Source: Methylacidiphilum caldifontis (GTDB lineage Bacteria > Verrucomicrobiota > Verrucomicrobiia > Methylacidiphilales > Methylacidiphilaceae). Taken from it: DNA of 64,000 nucleotides. The notes beneath the pieces are model-generated. The model searched no databases and had not been told where the DNA came from. It saw nothing but the letters and a program-made list of their open reading frames with translations. The stretch spans positions 2,170,001 through 2,234,000 of the forward strand of contig NZ_CP065957.1 of NCBI RefSeq assembly GCF_017310505.1, read 5' to 3'. Both the position numbers and the translations under genes were made by a program. Below, piece after piece: positions 14,979 through 23,496 of the stretch (its first letter is position 1; every line of letters starts with the position of its first letter).

Positions 14979-16728
14979 TCGTATTATAAAAATTTCGGCC
15001 GATAGGAGGGCCTAATTTCGGGTCTTGAATCCAATGAATGGAGAAATTCCTCTTACCTTGAGGTCCATATAATCCTAAAAGAAGATCACTCTTAGGATAA
15101 CTATAGTTTAATTTAATAAAGCCGTTTTTAAATGAATAATTACGGAAAGAATCGGCGAGCAGAGCAAAAAGCTGGCTAGCAGTTTTATTCCAGGAAGGGG
15201 GGATATTTTTCGTCAGAAATGCCATGTCTTTTATGTCCATATATCCAGGAGATGAAAGAAGGAAAAAGCCTTCTAGGTTTTCAAGATAAGATCCGGTTGC
15301 TTTCATTCTTAATCTTCCATCTATATTTCCTCTGAATACAATATCTTTTTTGCCCATACAAAGCTTTTCTATTAAAGAGTCCATTTTAGATCCACTAACA
15401 GTTAACCAACCCTCCCAAGGAAATCCTCTTTCGAACTCCACTTGAAATCCTCCATGGGTATATCCATCGAAAAGAGAGAATCCATAAAATCCATGGATAG
15501 CTTCTTTTTGAAAGGTGATCGATAACCAACCATCTGTTGCGCTAAAACCTTTCCAATTTATTTCTTTTAGCCTTACAGAGTGGACAAGGTTATTAGCTGT
15601 TTGACTTTCTGGGGGTAAATTAAAGGCGATTTCTCCTCCTGCTACATCCATAGAAAGGCCAAGCTGGGGATAGTCCACTCTTCCAGGAACAACCCGAATC
15701 AGGTTTTTCAAGCTCACTTCTTTCCAATTATTCAAAGGAAAATCATGAGCGGTCGTTTCAAAAATGAAGGGAAGTTCAAAACTAGGCTCTCCAAAGGCAG
15801 TAATGGTCAATTTTCCGTATCTCAACTGCAGATTTTTTATATACCACTCCTCCAAGATATTTTCGGTTTTGCCTTTTGCTTTTATCTGGCGTTGCAATTC
15901 ACGAAATTGATCAACATACCAGAATAGATCAGGGCCTATGAAAAGAGTGGGATGAACGATTGTGATCTCTTCGACTCTATGGTGCACGAGGCCTGACCAG
16001 GAAAATTTTACTTTTATGGACTCTATCTCTAGGATCTTGCTCAAAGGATCGTAAGGGGAAAGTAAAACGATATTTCCTCCCGTAGCTTGCTCAAGGATTT
16101 CATTATGCCTAGCTATGTCGAGTAAAGGGACATTGGAAAGAATAAGGGGAGTTTCTTTATAGCCAAGAAGAAGGGGAATGGGGGGCAGCTGAGGATGAAG
16201 TCGATCAATATTTAAAATGGCTTTTCTGAGTTCAAGTATACGGACAACAGGATTAAACTTGAATGTCCATAGGATAAAATGAAATTCAACAGGACTAGGG
16301 GGAGCAATGTTTTCTTGGGTCCCGATTTTATCTTCCAAGAACTTTATCCATTCACTAGTCCAAATTTCAGGGGAATCAACGACTATTTTTTTGATAACTT
16401 GTTTAGTTCCCAGCTCCATCCAGTCCCATTCAATTTCCGCTCCCTTGATTTTGGCTATCTCGCCAAACTCTATCGTCTTGAGTTTTAAGCTGTGCGGGGA
16501 TATCCACTGGGCTTCCTCGAATTGAAGTGGGACATGGTAATGGTGAGCGATGCCTAGCAGGAAAGTTTTGGGATTATGATATATAATGTAAGCAACCGAA
16601 AGGATTAAACAGATAGCAAGAGAACTAAAGAGCAGAATATTAAATATGAGATCAAGAAAAAATCTTTGGTTACGGGCTGGGTGATCTTTTTTTTCTTTTT
16701 TTGAATTATTTTTTTCCCCAAACAACAT
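14950..16728 (-). CDS. ydbH: YdbH-like AsmA-type intermembrane protein
   Basis: A 592-residue protein with an N-terminal membrane helix (about residues 25-50) after a Lys/Asn-rich cytoplasmic start, followed by a long beta-rich periplasmic region with repeating short strands (for example SLKLKTIEFGEIAKIKGAEIEW). This is the look of AsmA-like bridge proteins. The C-terminal third (GSKMDSLIEKL, FRGNIDGRLRMKATG, GYMDIKDMAFL, FALLADSFRNYSFKNGFIKLNYSYPKSDLLLGLYGPQGKR) matches the conserved end of YdbH. It is shorter than E. coli YdbH (about 880 residues). Gene order with the YnbE-YdbL fusion supports the call. The family is thought to move phospholipid from inner to outer membrane. It is divergent from the bactofilin gene, with about 164 bases between starts. 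Confidence 0.75.
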   Translation of the reverse strand: MLFGEKNNSKKEKKDHPARNQRFFLDLIFNILLFSSLAICLILSVAYIIYHNPKTFLLGIAHHYHVPLQFEEAQWISPHSLKLKTIEFGEIAKIKGAEIEWDWMELGTKQVIKKIVVDSPEIWTSEWIKFLEDKIGTQENIAPPSPVEFHFILWTFKFNPVVRILELRKAILNIDRLHPQLPPIPLLLGYKETPLILSNVPLLDIARHNEILEQATGGNIVLLSPYDPLSKILEIESIKVKFSWSGLVHHRVEEITIVHPTLFIGPDLFWYVDQFRELQRQIKAKGKTENILEEWYIKNLQLRYGKLTITAFGEPSFELPFIFETTAHDFPLNNWKEVSLKNLIRVVPGRVDYPQLGLSMDVAGGEIAFNLPPESQTANNLVHSVRLKEINWKGFSATDGWLSITFQKEAIHGFYGFSLFDGYTHGGFQVEFERGFPWEGWLTVSGSKMDSLIEKLCMGKKDIVFRGNIDGRLRMKATGSYLENLEGFFLLSSPGYMDIKDMAFLTKNIPPSWNKTASQLFALLADSFRNYSFKNGFIKLNYSYPKSDLLLGLYGPQGKRNFSIHWIQDPKLGPPIGRNFYNTSEKTIFFQP

Positions 16729-16892
16729 ATGTTAAAAATTCTTTTTCTTCTTTTTGGCTTATCATTTTATGCTATATAAGAAAAGAAAAAGAAAAGGCGA
16801 AGATTTTTCCTTTTTTCATTAATTCTAAGACTTGCACATCGAAATCGATTAAGATAAAAGGAAAAAGAAACTTCGAAAAGAGGAGTACTTCA

Positions 16893-17447
16893 GTGAATTT
16901 AGCTCATTTAGAGAAGGAAGAGACACAAAAGAGTACCGATGAGTCTTCAAAAGTTACAATTCTTGATCAATACAGTGAATTTAAAGGTTCCGTAGGATTT
17001 AGTGGGCAGTTGCAGTTAAATGGGAAACTTGAAGGTGATATCCATTCCGAAGATGGGGTTTTACTTATTGGCCCTCAGGCCATAGTGAAAGCAGAAATAA
17101 AAGCCAAGACGATTATTGTTAGAGGGCAAGTCGAAGGTAATCTTTTTGCTCAAGAAAGATTAGAACTCCTTAATACTTCTAGGGTTTTTGGTGACATTAA
17201 GACCTCTTCCCTTTTAATTGAACCGGGGGCAATTTTTGTTGGCCGCTCTGAAAGTCTGCTTCTTGATCGGATTGAAAAACCTAATTTTAGTTCCTTTTTC
17301 AAGATTCTTTCTTCGCCTAAAACAGAACCTCCTCCAAAAAAGGTTCCCGCTCCCCAGGATTCTTCTTCCCCAAAACCTTCTACTTCTAATAAACCACCGG
17401 AGCCTAAATCGGTTTCATCTGACATTCGTCAGGTTTCGGGCAGATAG
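16893..17447 (+). CDS. Bactofilin
   Basis: About 184 residues from the GTG at 16893, which has an AGAGGAG ribosome site 7 bases upstream. The frame is open back to 16701, but that would overlap the divergent ydbH-like start and add a Lys-rich tail without homology. The core (about residues 30-130) is the right-handed beta-helix of bactofilins: FKGSVGFSGQLQLNGKLEGDIHSEDGVLLIGPQA, KAKTIIVRGQVEGNLFAQERLELL and FGDIKTSSLLIEPGA. The C-terminal 50 residues are Pro/Ser-rich. Bactofilins polymerise without nucleotide and organise cell shape, stalks or wall enzymes. Confidence 0.88.
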   Translation: MNLAHLEKEETQKSTDESSKVTILDQYSEFKGSVGFSGQLQLNGKLEGDIHSEDGVLLIGPQAIVKAEIKAKTIIVRGQVEGNLFAQERLELLNTSRVFGDIKTSSLLIEPGAIFVGRSESLLLDRIEKPNFSSFFKILSSPKTEPPPKKVPAPQDSSSPKPSTSNKPPEPKSVSSDIRQVSGR

Positions 17448-17642
17448 ACCTGTGGGATATGGTTAGAGACTCTTAAATGGTTTTCTAAATATTAGCTAAA
17501 TCTCCCTTTATCCCTATATTAATATTTAATGTAAGTCGATATGAGTTCCAAATTAACCAATCTTGATTTTTCTGGCTGATCAGGCTGAAGGGAAGGGATG
17601 AGAAGAAAAATAATTTTAAAAAAGTAAAAAAGATAAGAAACT

Positions 17643-18641
17643 ATGGGATTAAAGTTAGGCATTGTTGGAGCAACAGGAGCTGTTGGTATTGAAGCTATAA
17701 AACTGTTGGAAAAAAGCAGAATAGAAATTTCTGAACTTCGCTTGTTTGCTTCGTCAAGATCGGTAGGGAAAAAAATTTCTTTTCTAGGGGAAGAGCTCGC
17801 AGTGCAGGAACTTTCCAGTAATGCTTTGAGGAATCTTGATTTTGTATTTTTTAGTGCTGGAAGTTCTATTTCGGCTATTTTTGCCCCTAAGGCAAAGGAA
17901 AATGGAGCGGTTGTTATTGATAATTCTTCTTTCTTTAGAATGAAACCGGAAGTTCCCTTGGTTGTTCCTGAAGTCAATGGGGAAGATCTTAAGAATCATC
18001 AAGGGATTATTGCTAATCCCAATTGTACGACTGCTTTGCTTTCCGTTGCTCTATGGCCGATTCATAAAATAGCAACCGTGGAAAGAGTCATTGTATCCAC
18101 CTATCAAGCAGTAAGCGGGGCGGGTGCTAAAGCCCTGTTAGAACTGGATACGCAAGTTAGGCATTATGTCCAGGGGAAACCGATTGTCCCAGAGGTATTC
18201 CCTGAGCAGATCGCTTTTAATGTTTTTTCACATAACAGTCCTATTGCTGAAAATGGGTATAATGGAGAGGAGAATAAGGTCATCCAGGAACTAAAGAAAA
18301 TCTTTCATTGCCCTGGATTAAATGTGTGTGCGACCTGTATTCGAGTTCCAGTATTTAGAGCTCATTGCGAATCTGTTGTGGTGGAAACAGCTCGGAAAAT
18401 TACTGCTGAAGAGACAAGAAGGATTTTGGCCTCTTCCCCTGGAGTGGAGGTTATCGATGATCCACAGAATGGGTTGTTCCCCACACCTATTAAAGCTTCG
18501 GGGAAAAAGGAAGTATTGGTAGGAAGGATTAGAGAAGATTTATCTCATCCTCGATCGATATCATTCTTTTTAAGTGGAGACCAGCTTCTTAAGGGTGCAG
18601 CCTGGAATGCCCTTCAAATTCTTCAGTGCCTGATTAACTGA
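17643..18641 (+). CDS. asd: Aspartate-semialdehyde dehydrogenase
   Basis: A 332-residue enzyme that makes L-aspartate semialdehyde from aspartyl phosphate with NADPH, on the way to lysine/diaminopimelate, threonine and methionine. Seen: the nucleotide-binding GATGAVG at about 9-15, SAGSSIS near 75, FRMKPEVPLVVPEVN near 100, active-site NPNCTT near 125-130, and QAVSGAGAKALLEL near 158. The length is normal for the bacterial family. The gene appears to stand alone: the bactofilin stop is 195 bases upstream and copA lies after a 320-base gap. Confidence 0.95.
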   Translation: MGLKLGIVGATGAVGIEAIKLLEKSRIEISELRLFASSRSVGKKISFLGEELAVQELSSNALRNLDFVFFSAGSSISAIFAPKAKENGAVVIDNSSFFRMKPEVPLVVPEVNGEDLKNHQGIIANPNCTTALLSVALWPIHKIATVERVIVSTYQAVSGAGAKALLELDTQVRHYVQGKPIVPEVFPEQIAFNVFSHNSPIAENGYNGEENKVIQELKKIFHCPGLNVCATCIRVPVFRAHCESVVVETARKITAEETRRILASSPGVEVIDDPQNGLFPTPIKASGKKEVLVGRIREDLSHPRSISFFLSGDQLLKGAAWNALQILQCLIN

Positions 18642-18964
18642 TACCCTCAAACGCTTTAAAGCGAGTAAGCTTCTTGCTGACTAGCCTGAAGACCCTATTA
18701 AGGGACATGCTCAAAGAAGAGCTCATAAAGTTATGCTGAGGTGATTGTTGGCCATTTATGACTATGTTTTTTTAGATTCTCTGCCAAACCATGCAAAGAC
18801 TTCGGATCCAAGTTGAAGCTCCAATTCCTCTAAGGGGATGAGAATTTAACGGCCATTTTTTATTAAATCGCTACTTATTCTTTCAAATCCAGGTTTTGGT
18901 TCGTAAGGGTATAGGGTATCGATTTTTTTTGGGTAGAGTTCTTTCTTTTGCATATATTTTCAAA
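18642..18964 (+). other. Spacer of about 320 bases between asd and copA
   Basis: Contains a perfect 12-base palindrome CGCTTTAAAGCG (18652-18663) just after asd, not followed by a T-run. A short open frame, ending at the TGA near 18737, would encode a helical peptide (LKTLLRDMLKEELIKLC) that looks like a gene fragment; I cannot name it. The last 100 bases include an in-frame TTG at 18896 that extends the copA frame, judged not to be its start. A promoter for copA is likely here but not obvious. Confidence 0.4.
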
Positions 18965-21145
18965 ATGAAAGTAAAATTACGCATTGAAGGAATGACCTGT
19001 AATAATTGTGTGAGGCATGTGAGAAATGCCTTGAGTCGAGTGCCCAGAGTTATATCTGCTCATGTCGATTTAGAAAAATCACAAGCCGTAGTGACAGCCG
19101 AGGAAGGTTGCCAACCTTCCCAGCTTATTGGTGCCGTTGAAGAAGCAGGCTACGGGGCAAAATTGATTGAAGGAGAAGATGAAGATAGTGCCTCAAAACG
19201 TTGGACACGCTCCCTGGTACTAGGCATTATACTTACGACGGCTCTTTATCTTAGCCAATTCTTGATTCGATCCCCACCCCTGTGGCTGGGTAATATTCTT
19301 TTTGCTCTTTCAATTCCTTCTTCATGGATGACCCTTCTTTATTCCCAGTGGAACTTTTTTTTTGGATTATACCTTTTCCTTTTAGCTCTTCCTGTTCAAC
19401 TTGTCAGCGGCTATTCGTTTTATTTAGGGGCGTATAGGCAGATCCGCAGTGGCCGACTAGATATGGATACCCTTGTTTCACTTGGAAGTTCATCAGCTTT
19501 TCTACTTAGCACTTTTGGACTTTTTTTCCCTGGTATTATAGAGCATTATTATTACGACGAAGCTGCAGCGATTATAACCTTGGTGAGTGCGGGTCATTGG
19601 CTGGAGGCAAGAGTATCGCGAAGGGCCAATAGGACGTTGAAAAAGCTATTGGAGTTGGCTCCAGCTTACGCCACTGTCCTTGAAGATAATGGTATCGAAA
19701 AAAAAGTTCCCGTTTCAGAGCTTGTTATTGGGCAAAGGGTCGTATTGAAACCAGGAGAGAGAATTCCAGTTGATGGAGAAGTCATAGAAGGTCAAGGACT
19801 GGTGGATGAAAGCATGCTTACAGGAGAGAGTAGGCCAATAGAGAAATTTCCTGCTGAAAAGGTGTTTGCAGGTACTCTTAATCTTAATTCCCGTATCGTG
19901 ATGCGTGTCAGTGCAGCGGGAGAAAAAACTGTCCTTGCGCATATCGCGGAGGTCGTTTTAAAAGCCCAAGAAAGCCGGGCAAGCATCCAGAATTTTGTCG
20001 ATAAACTAAGCAGTGTATTTGTTATTTTTGTCATTGGCATAGCTATTGCAACGGCTTTGGGATGGGGATTCTCGACCAAGTGGGAAACAGCTCTAATAAG
20101 GGCTGCATCAGTTCTTGTTGTTGCTTGCCCTTGTGCCATGGGCCTGGCTACGCCAGCAGCCATAATGGTAGCCTCAAACCGACTCGCTTCATTGGGGATA
20201 TTGATCCGAGACGGCTCTGCTCTTGAAAAGTGTGGAAAAATAAGGGAAGTGATTTTTGACAAGACAGGTACATTGACCCAACCGAAGTTAACCGTAGGCG
20301 ATCCTGAGTATTTTTTAAAGGATCCACTTCTTGCTAACAGCTTGGCTTATTCTCTTGCAAAATCAAGTTTGCATCCCGTAAGTCGTGCGGTAATCGAAAA
20401 ATTTGAAAATTATCCTTTGCTTAGCTTAGAACATTGGCAAGAAAAACCAGGAGCGGGCATACAGGCTCTTTATCAAGACCATGTAGTGAGATTGGGTTCT
20501 TTGTCATGGTTAAAAAGCTTGGGGATAAATATCGATGAGTTGAAATTGCAATCTTTGAGTGGAATTGGCTTGGCCATGGATGACAGCCTTGTTGCTTACT
20601 ATCCAGTAAGTGCACCTCTTAAACCCGCCGCCAAGAAAGTCATCGAAAGGCTTTCAGCCAATGGATATATTGTCTATATCCTTTCTGGGGACAAAAAGGA
20701 AATTGCTCTTGAGTTAGGTGCTCAAATAGGAATTAACTCCGAAAACATAATCGCTGAAGTTCGACCTGAAGAAAAAGCCAAGGTAGTAAGGAGCTTACAA
20801 CAGCAAGGCAAATCCGTTGCTTTTATTGGAGATGGGATCAACGATGGTCCAGCCCTCGCCCAGGCAGATCTTGGAATTGCTGTTCTCAATGCGAGCGACA
20901 TTGCTAAAGAGTCTGCAGATATTGTGCTACTGAATGCCGATATTGAAATTATTCCTCTTTTGCTGGAGATTAGCGACAAGACCCTAAAAACGATAAAAGA
21001 AAATCTTTTTTGGGCTTTTTTTTATAATACCCTAGCCATTCCTCTTGCTGTAATGGGAAAACTCTCTCCTTCTGTATGTGCCGCAGCGATGGGATTATCC
21101 GATCTTTTTGTTATTGGCAATGCCCTCAGGCTTTATAAAAGATAA
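18965..21145 (+). CDS. copA: Copper-transporting P-type ATPase
   Basis: About 726 residues from the ATG at 18965. The open frame extends to a TTG at 18896, but the heavy-metal-associated domain begins naturally at MKVKLRIEG, so the ATG is preferred although no ribosome site is seen for either. One HMA domain carries GMTCNNC (about 9-15). Eight membrane helices are expected. The transport motif is CPCAMG near 387, phosphorylation site DKTGTLT near 432, an HP motif (LHPVSRAV) near 470, and hinge GDGIND near 622. The CPC motif and conserved later segments fit Cu(I) export (CopA, PIB-1). Fits with the copper genes at 10457-13783, although about 5 kb separate them. Confidence 0.93.
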   Translation: MKVKLRIEGMTCNNCVRHVRNALSRVPRVISAHVDLEKSQAVVTAEEGCQPSQLIGAVEEAGYGAKLIEGEDEDSASKRWTRSLVLGIILTTALYLSQFLIRSPPLWLGNILFALSIPSSWMTLLYSQWNFFFGLYLFLLALPVQLVSGYSFYLGAYRQIRSGRLDMDTLVSLGSSSAFLLSTFGLFFPGIIEHYYYDEAAAIITLVSAGHWLEARVSRRANRTLKKLLELAPAYATVLEDNGIEKKVPVSELVIGQRVVLKPGERIPVDGEVIEGQGLVDESMLTGESRPIEKFPAEKVFAGTLNLNSRIVMRVSAAGEKTVLAHIAEVVLKAQESRASIQNFVDKLSSVFVIFVIGIAIATALGWGFSTKWETALIRAASVLVVACPCAMGLATPAAIMVASNRLASLGILIRDGSALEKCGKIREVIFDKTGTLTQPKLTVGDPEYFLKDPLLANSLAYSLAKSSLHPVSRAVIEKFENYPLLSLEHWQEKPGAGIQALYQDHVVRLGSLSWLKSLGINIDELKLQSLSGIGLAMDDSLVAYYPVSAPLKPAAKKVIERLSANGYIVYILSGDKKEIALELGAQIGINSENIIAEVRPEEKAKVVRSLQQQGKSVAFIGDGINDGPALAQADLGIAVLNASDIAKESADIVLLNADIEIIPLLLEISDKTLKTIKENLFWAFFYNTLAIPLAVMGKLSPSVCAAAMGLSDLFVIGNALRLYKR

Positions 21146-21171
21146 TCCATTCTCTCTAAAATAGCATTTTT

Positions 21172-21828
21172 ATGCAGCTAGACATTTTTCTTTTTTATTC
21201 ACTCAATGGGTATCACTCTCCTTTTTTAGATTGGCTCATGCCTTTTATATCTGATTTGGGCAATTTTAGCTTATCCTTGTGGATCTTGGGTTTGTTGTTG
21301 TTTATTTTTGGAAAATTTAGAGGACGGCTTTTTGTTGTTTTAGCCCTTATTTCCGTTATTGTCGGAGACCGATTGATTATCGACACGATCAAGCAACTGG
21401 TGCATAGGCCAAGACCATTCCAAGTTCTTCCTCATGTTAGAGTGGTGGAAAAACAAGATAAAATCTACTATTCTAATCCTCCATTAACAAAAGGGTCACT
21501 CAAGGGAAGGTCCTTTCCGTCAGGCCATGCAGCTAATAACACCGCCGCAGCGGTTATGCTGACCGCTGTGTATGGATTGTCTGCTTTATGGATCTGGCTT
21601 TGGGTCTTGTTAGTTAGCTATTCGAGGATTTACATGGGAGTTCATTACCCATCAGATATTTTGGCAGGCTGGCTCATTTCATTAGTTTATTCTTATGCTT
21701 TTCTTTATTTTATTTGTTGGTTTTGGGAAAAATATGGACCGAAACTCTTTCCTCGTCTTCATCGTAGCTATCCAACTTTACCCTTGCACCTACCCAGGAT
21801 AAATAAAAACTTAAAGCTTTCTTCATAG
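21172..21828 (+). CDS. PAP2-family membrane phosphatase
   Basis: A 218-residue integral membrane protein with about five or six helices. The PAP2 signature is complete: KQLVHRPRPF near 74-83, FPSGHAANN near 115-123 and SRIYMGVHYPSDILAG near 150-165, giving the catalytic Arg, two His and Asp. Members remove phosphate from undecaprenyl diphosphate, phosphatidic acid or lipid A. Which substrate applies is not clear. The insertion between the first two motifs (about 30 residues, with EKQDKIYYSNPPL) faces the periplasm. It starts 26 bases after copA and may share its transcript. Confidence 0.88.
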   Translation: MQLDIFLFYSLNGYHSPFLDWLMPFISDLGNFSLSLWILGLLLFIFGKFRGRLFVVLALISVIVGDRLIIDTIKQLVHRPRPFQVLPHVRVVEKQDKIYYSNPPLTKGSLKGRSFPSGHAANNTAAAVMLTAVYGLSALWIWLWVLLVSYSRIYMGVHYPSDILAGWLISLVYSYAFLYFICWFWEKYGPKLFPRLHRSYPTLPLHLPRINKNLKLSS

Positions 21829-22026
21829 CAATCTGTTCCATGGAAAAATGAGCAAGAATCGAGATAAAGAAAAGATAGGGAATGATTCGTAGGGAATGGT
21901 TTACTGTTCTAGCAGGACAAAGGAAAGCATTTGTTTGATCACTTTTGACTAGGAAGTAGAGCTGTAGTGCTTGCTTTCTGCTCTCTTCCTTAGATCTCTA
22001 ATAGTGCACACGATCTTTGAAGGAAA
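21829..22026 (+). other. Spacer with no gene seen
   Basis: About 200 bases after the PAP2 gene; together with the doubtful small gene that follows (22027-22250), the gap to the amidohydrolase is about 430 bases. No frame, RNA or clear terminator is recognisable here. A longer frame (21971-22162) exists but overlaps the better candidate at 22027 in another phase. Confidence 0.4.
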
Positions 22027-22250
22027 ATGGCTAATTCAGCAAGTTTGCGAAAGCTGGCTAAGGCGGTTCAAATGGATAGCAAACCATGGTGTGGAAGCAT
22101 CTGGTTGGAGACTAACCTATTGCATGGAGGATTTCTCCGGCCTTGAAAGGCAAATCGATTAAAGGCATACAGATAGGTTATCGAGTCAAGCCCAAACAGG
22201 CTTATGAGCCTATTATTGTTTTTTCTTTGCGCGGGGTGGATAACGACTAA
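22027..22250 (+). pseudogene. Probable small gene split by one frameshift
   Basis: A frame starts at ATG 22027, with AAGGA 3 bases upstream, and runs 39 codons (MANSASLRKLAKAVQMDSKP...) to a TGA at 22144-22146. A second frame, one base back, begins with TTG at 22143 (TTGA overlap) and runs 35 codons (KSIKGIQIGYRVKPKQAYEP...) to a TAA at 22248-22250, ten bases before the amidohydrolase start. Joined, they give about 74 residues of ordinary composition. This could be a decayed small gene, a programmed frameshift, a coupled pair, or a sequencing error. Function unknown. Confidence 0.3.
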
Positions 22251-22260
22251 ATTTTAAAAG

Positions 22261-23487
22261 ATGCCTATTCTTAAAGCTTCGCACGTTATATGTAGACCCG
22301 ATTTGATCCTGACTCCAGGCTGTGTACGCATCGAGGGAAACAAGATCATCGAGGTTTCAAGATCATTAGAAGTCAATCCAAAAGAAAAAGTCTTGGATCT
22401 GGGCAGTGCGATTATTTCCCCTGGACTGATCAATGCGCATTGTCATCTCGAATATACACTTTTTGACGGCAGATTGAATTCTTTCCAGGGGTCGTTTGTG
22501 GAATGGATAAAGGGGATTGTCCAGTTAAAAAAAACTTTTTCGGCTAGGGACTATCTCAATTCTTTTAAAACGGGTATGAAGTTAGCTTTGGAGTCGGCTA
22601 CAACCTGTTTATTTGATGTCCTATCCATGCCCGAAATTCTCCTTTTTAATTTTCATGTTCCGCTGCGCATTTTTAGCTTTCTTGAACTTATTGATATAAG
22701 CAAACCAATATGGACTGATGAGAGGTTAGCGGGTTTTCTTCTTTTTTTTCAGGGTCGTTCTCCATTTACCCCCTTAGGCCTTTCTCCCCATTCTCCTTAT
22801 ACTGCAAGTGAGGATTTGTATTCGCTGACAAGAGCATGGTGTACAAAAGAAAAGGGTTTTGTGATGACTCATGTGGCGGAGTCTTTTGAAGAATACCAGA
22901 TGTTTAAAGAGAAAAAAGGGATGCTTTTTGAATTTATATCCCAATTGAACCCCCAATTTCTGAATTTTACCGCATCAAGTCCACTCCGCTATCTGGCAGA
23001 AAAAGATCTTATAGGTCCCAATTCATTGCTCATCCATTTGAATTACCTGGATCAGTCGGATTACAAACTGCTTGAAGAAAACACTTGGAGTGTCGTTTAT
23101 TGCCCAAAGTCTCACGCTTTTTTTGGGCATGATCCTTTCCCTCTGGCCGATCTGTTGACTAGGAAAATCAATGTTCTATTAGGTACAGACAGTCTTGCCT
23201 CTAATGATTCTTTGGACATGAGAAAAGAGATCTGGGTTGCCCATCGTTCTAATCCTTCTGTTTCGATTGTTGAATGGTGGAAGATGCTTACCCTTAATCC
23301 TGCAAAGGCGATAGGGATGGAAGGTAAGCTGGGAGAGATTAAGGCTGGAGCTTATGCCGATTTGGTCATCACCCTTATCGATTCAGCCTCTTTAAATCAT
23401 CCCTTGGAATTTCTTCTCTTTGAGGACAAAAAACCTTTTATGATTATGGTTGATGGCAATATCGTGCATTGTTCAGAAACCCTTTGA
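22261..23487 (+). CDS. Amidohydrolase / ATZ-TRZ-type deaminase
   Basis: A 408-residue protein of the metal-dependent amidohydrolase superfamily. N-terminal composite sheet, then the metal site GLINAHCHLEYT near 57-68, THVAES near 202-207, LIHLNYLD near 259 and GTDSLASNDSL near 308-318; the C-terminus has the usual GKLGEIKAGAYADLVI turn. The His/His/His/Asp ligands needed for a cytosine-deaminase-like enzyme are present. Possible roles include aminodeoxyfutalosine deaminase (menaquinone route), S-adenosylhomocysteine/methylthioadenosine deaminase or guanine deaminase; the sequence alone does not decide. It is 9 bases upstream of bioF, so it shares the biotin transcript. Confidence 0.8.
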   Translation: MPILKASHVICRPDLILTPGCVRIEGNKIIEVSRSLEVNPKEKVLDLGSAIISPGLINAHCHLEYTLFDGRLNSFQGSFVEWIKGIVQLKKTFSARDYLNSFKTGMKLALESATTCLFDVLSMPEILLFNFHVPLRIFSFLELIDISKPIWTDERLAGFLLFFQGRSPFTPLGLSPHSPYTASEDLYSLTRAWCTKEKGFVMTHVAESFEEYQMFKEKKGMLFEFISQLNPQFLNFTASSPLRYLAEKDLIGPNSLLIHLNYLDQSDYKLLEENTWSVVYCPKSHAFFGHDPFPLADLLTRKINVLLGTDSLASNDSLDMRKEIWVAHRSNPSVSIVEWWKMLTLNPAKAIGMEGKLGEIKAGAYADLVITLIDSASLNHPLEFLLFEDKKPFMIMVDGNIVHCSETL

Positions 23488-23496
23488 AAGGAAAAG

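Noticed and set aside
16701-16892. N-terminal extension of the bactofilin frame
   Set aside because: Overlaps the divergent ydbH-like start, is Lys-rich without homology, and a GTG with a good ribosome site lies at 16893.
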